Shown here one piece after another: positions 63,944 through 64,000 of a stretch of 64,000 bases of DNA. The stretch comes from an uncultured Anaerococcus sp. (lineage in GTDB: Bacteria > Bacillota > Clostridia > Tissierellales > Peptoniphilaceae): contig NZ_CALTSY010000003.1 of NCBI RefSeq assembly GCF_943908415.1, positions 48,486 to 112,485 of the forward strand, written 5' to 3'. How positions within the stretch are numbered: position 1 is the first letter of the stretch; the number at the start of each line of letters is the position of its first letter. Both the position numbers and the translations under genes were made by a program. The notes beneath the pieces were generated by a model. The model saw nothing but the letters and a program-made list of their open reading frames with translations, was not told the DNA's origin and did not search any database.

Positions 63944-64000
63944 AATTGATAGGTTGTAAAATTAAATGCGACACTATATGTAATAAAAAACTCATACTAA

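Noticed and set aside
1..64000. tRNA, rRNA, insertion sequences, phage or integrase genes
   Set aside because: I looked for conserved tRNA arms, rRNA cores and transposase motifs and saw none.

Overview
The window looks like chromosomal DNA of a low-GC, strictly anaerobic Gram-positive coccus of the Peptoniphilaceae (Tissierellia), most likely Anaerococcus or a close relative. This is inferred from the AT-rich codon use, strong AGGAGG ribosome binding sites, anaerobic enzymes (pyrophosphate-dependent phosphofructokinase, hybrid-cluster protein, a radical SAM protein), FIVAR-repeat surface proteins, Bce-type peptide-defence genes and the absence of sporulation genes. No marker gene was available to fix the genus.

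Layout. 1-3.5 kb (minus strand): the start of a PPi-dependent phosphofructokinase, three tandem Cof-type HAD phosphatases and a free-standing glucose-type PTS EIIA. 3.5-9.1 kb: hybrid-cluster protein (hcp) behind a Crp/Fnr-type palindrome, a convergent radical SAM gene, a divergent Crp/Fnr regulator, and a PPK2-type polyphosphate:AMP phosphotransferase. 9.2-15.9 kb: a lipoprotein, two tandem CmpB-family membrane proteins, and a BceRS-BceAB antimicrobial-peptide sensing and resistance module. 15.9-16.2 kb: a truncated lrgB remnant on the minus strand. 16.4-31.1 kb: the fused S10-spc-alpha ribosomal operon from rpsJ to rplQ, including secY, adk, infA, rpmJ and rpoA but without map. 31.4-40.4 kb: two large exported surface proteins, a subtilase with six FIVAR repeats and a long coiled-coil protein, neither with an LPXTG anchor. 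40.5-42 kb: a TPP riboswitch and thiC. 42.2-47.1 kb: a HAD phosphatase and a murR-mupG-murQ-murP operon for N-acetylmuramic acid recycling. 48-51.8 kb: a tightly overlapped chain of PAS/PP2C phosphatase, deoC, cytoplasmic alpha-amylase and RNase H. 52-56.6 kb: a cation/proton antiporter, a DUF3783 protein, an unknown helical protein, a fourth Cof-type HAD and alanine dehydrogenase. 56.9-59.5 kb: an exported two-headed serine hydrolase (PBP4B-like plus esterase). 59.9-62.3 kb: EpsG-like and Wzz-like exopolysaccharide genes and an SH3 lipoprotein that lacks a normal start codon. 62.4-63.9 kb: two tandem copies of a unit made of a TPP riboswitch and thiT.

How the genes may work together. The most interesting connection is a perfect 12-bp palindrome, GAAAAGCTTTTC, lying just downstream of the -10 box of both the murR operon and the two-headed hydrolase gene 14 kb away. 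It suggests one MurR regulon that couples extracellular wall processing to uptake and breakdown of MurNAc. The free EIIA near 3 kb could phosphorylate MurP, which has no EIIA domain. The hcp promoter carries a palindrome centred 41.5 bp upstream of the predicted transcription start, the class II activator position, and a Crp/Fnr-family gene lies 3.4 kb away. Three TPP riboswitches control thiamine synthesis (thiC, by a terminator) and uptake (both thiT copies, apparently by pairing over the ribosome binding site).
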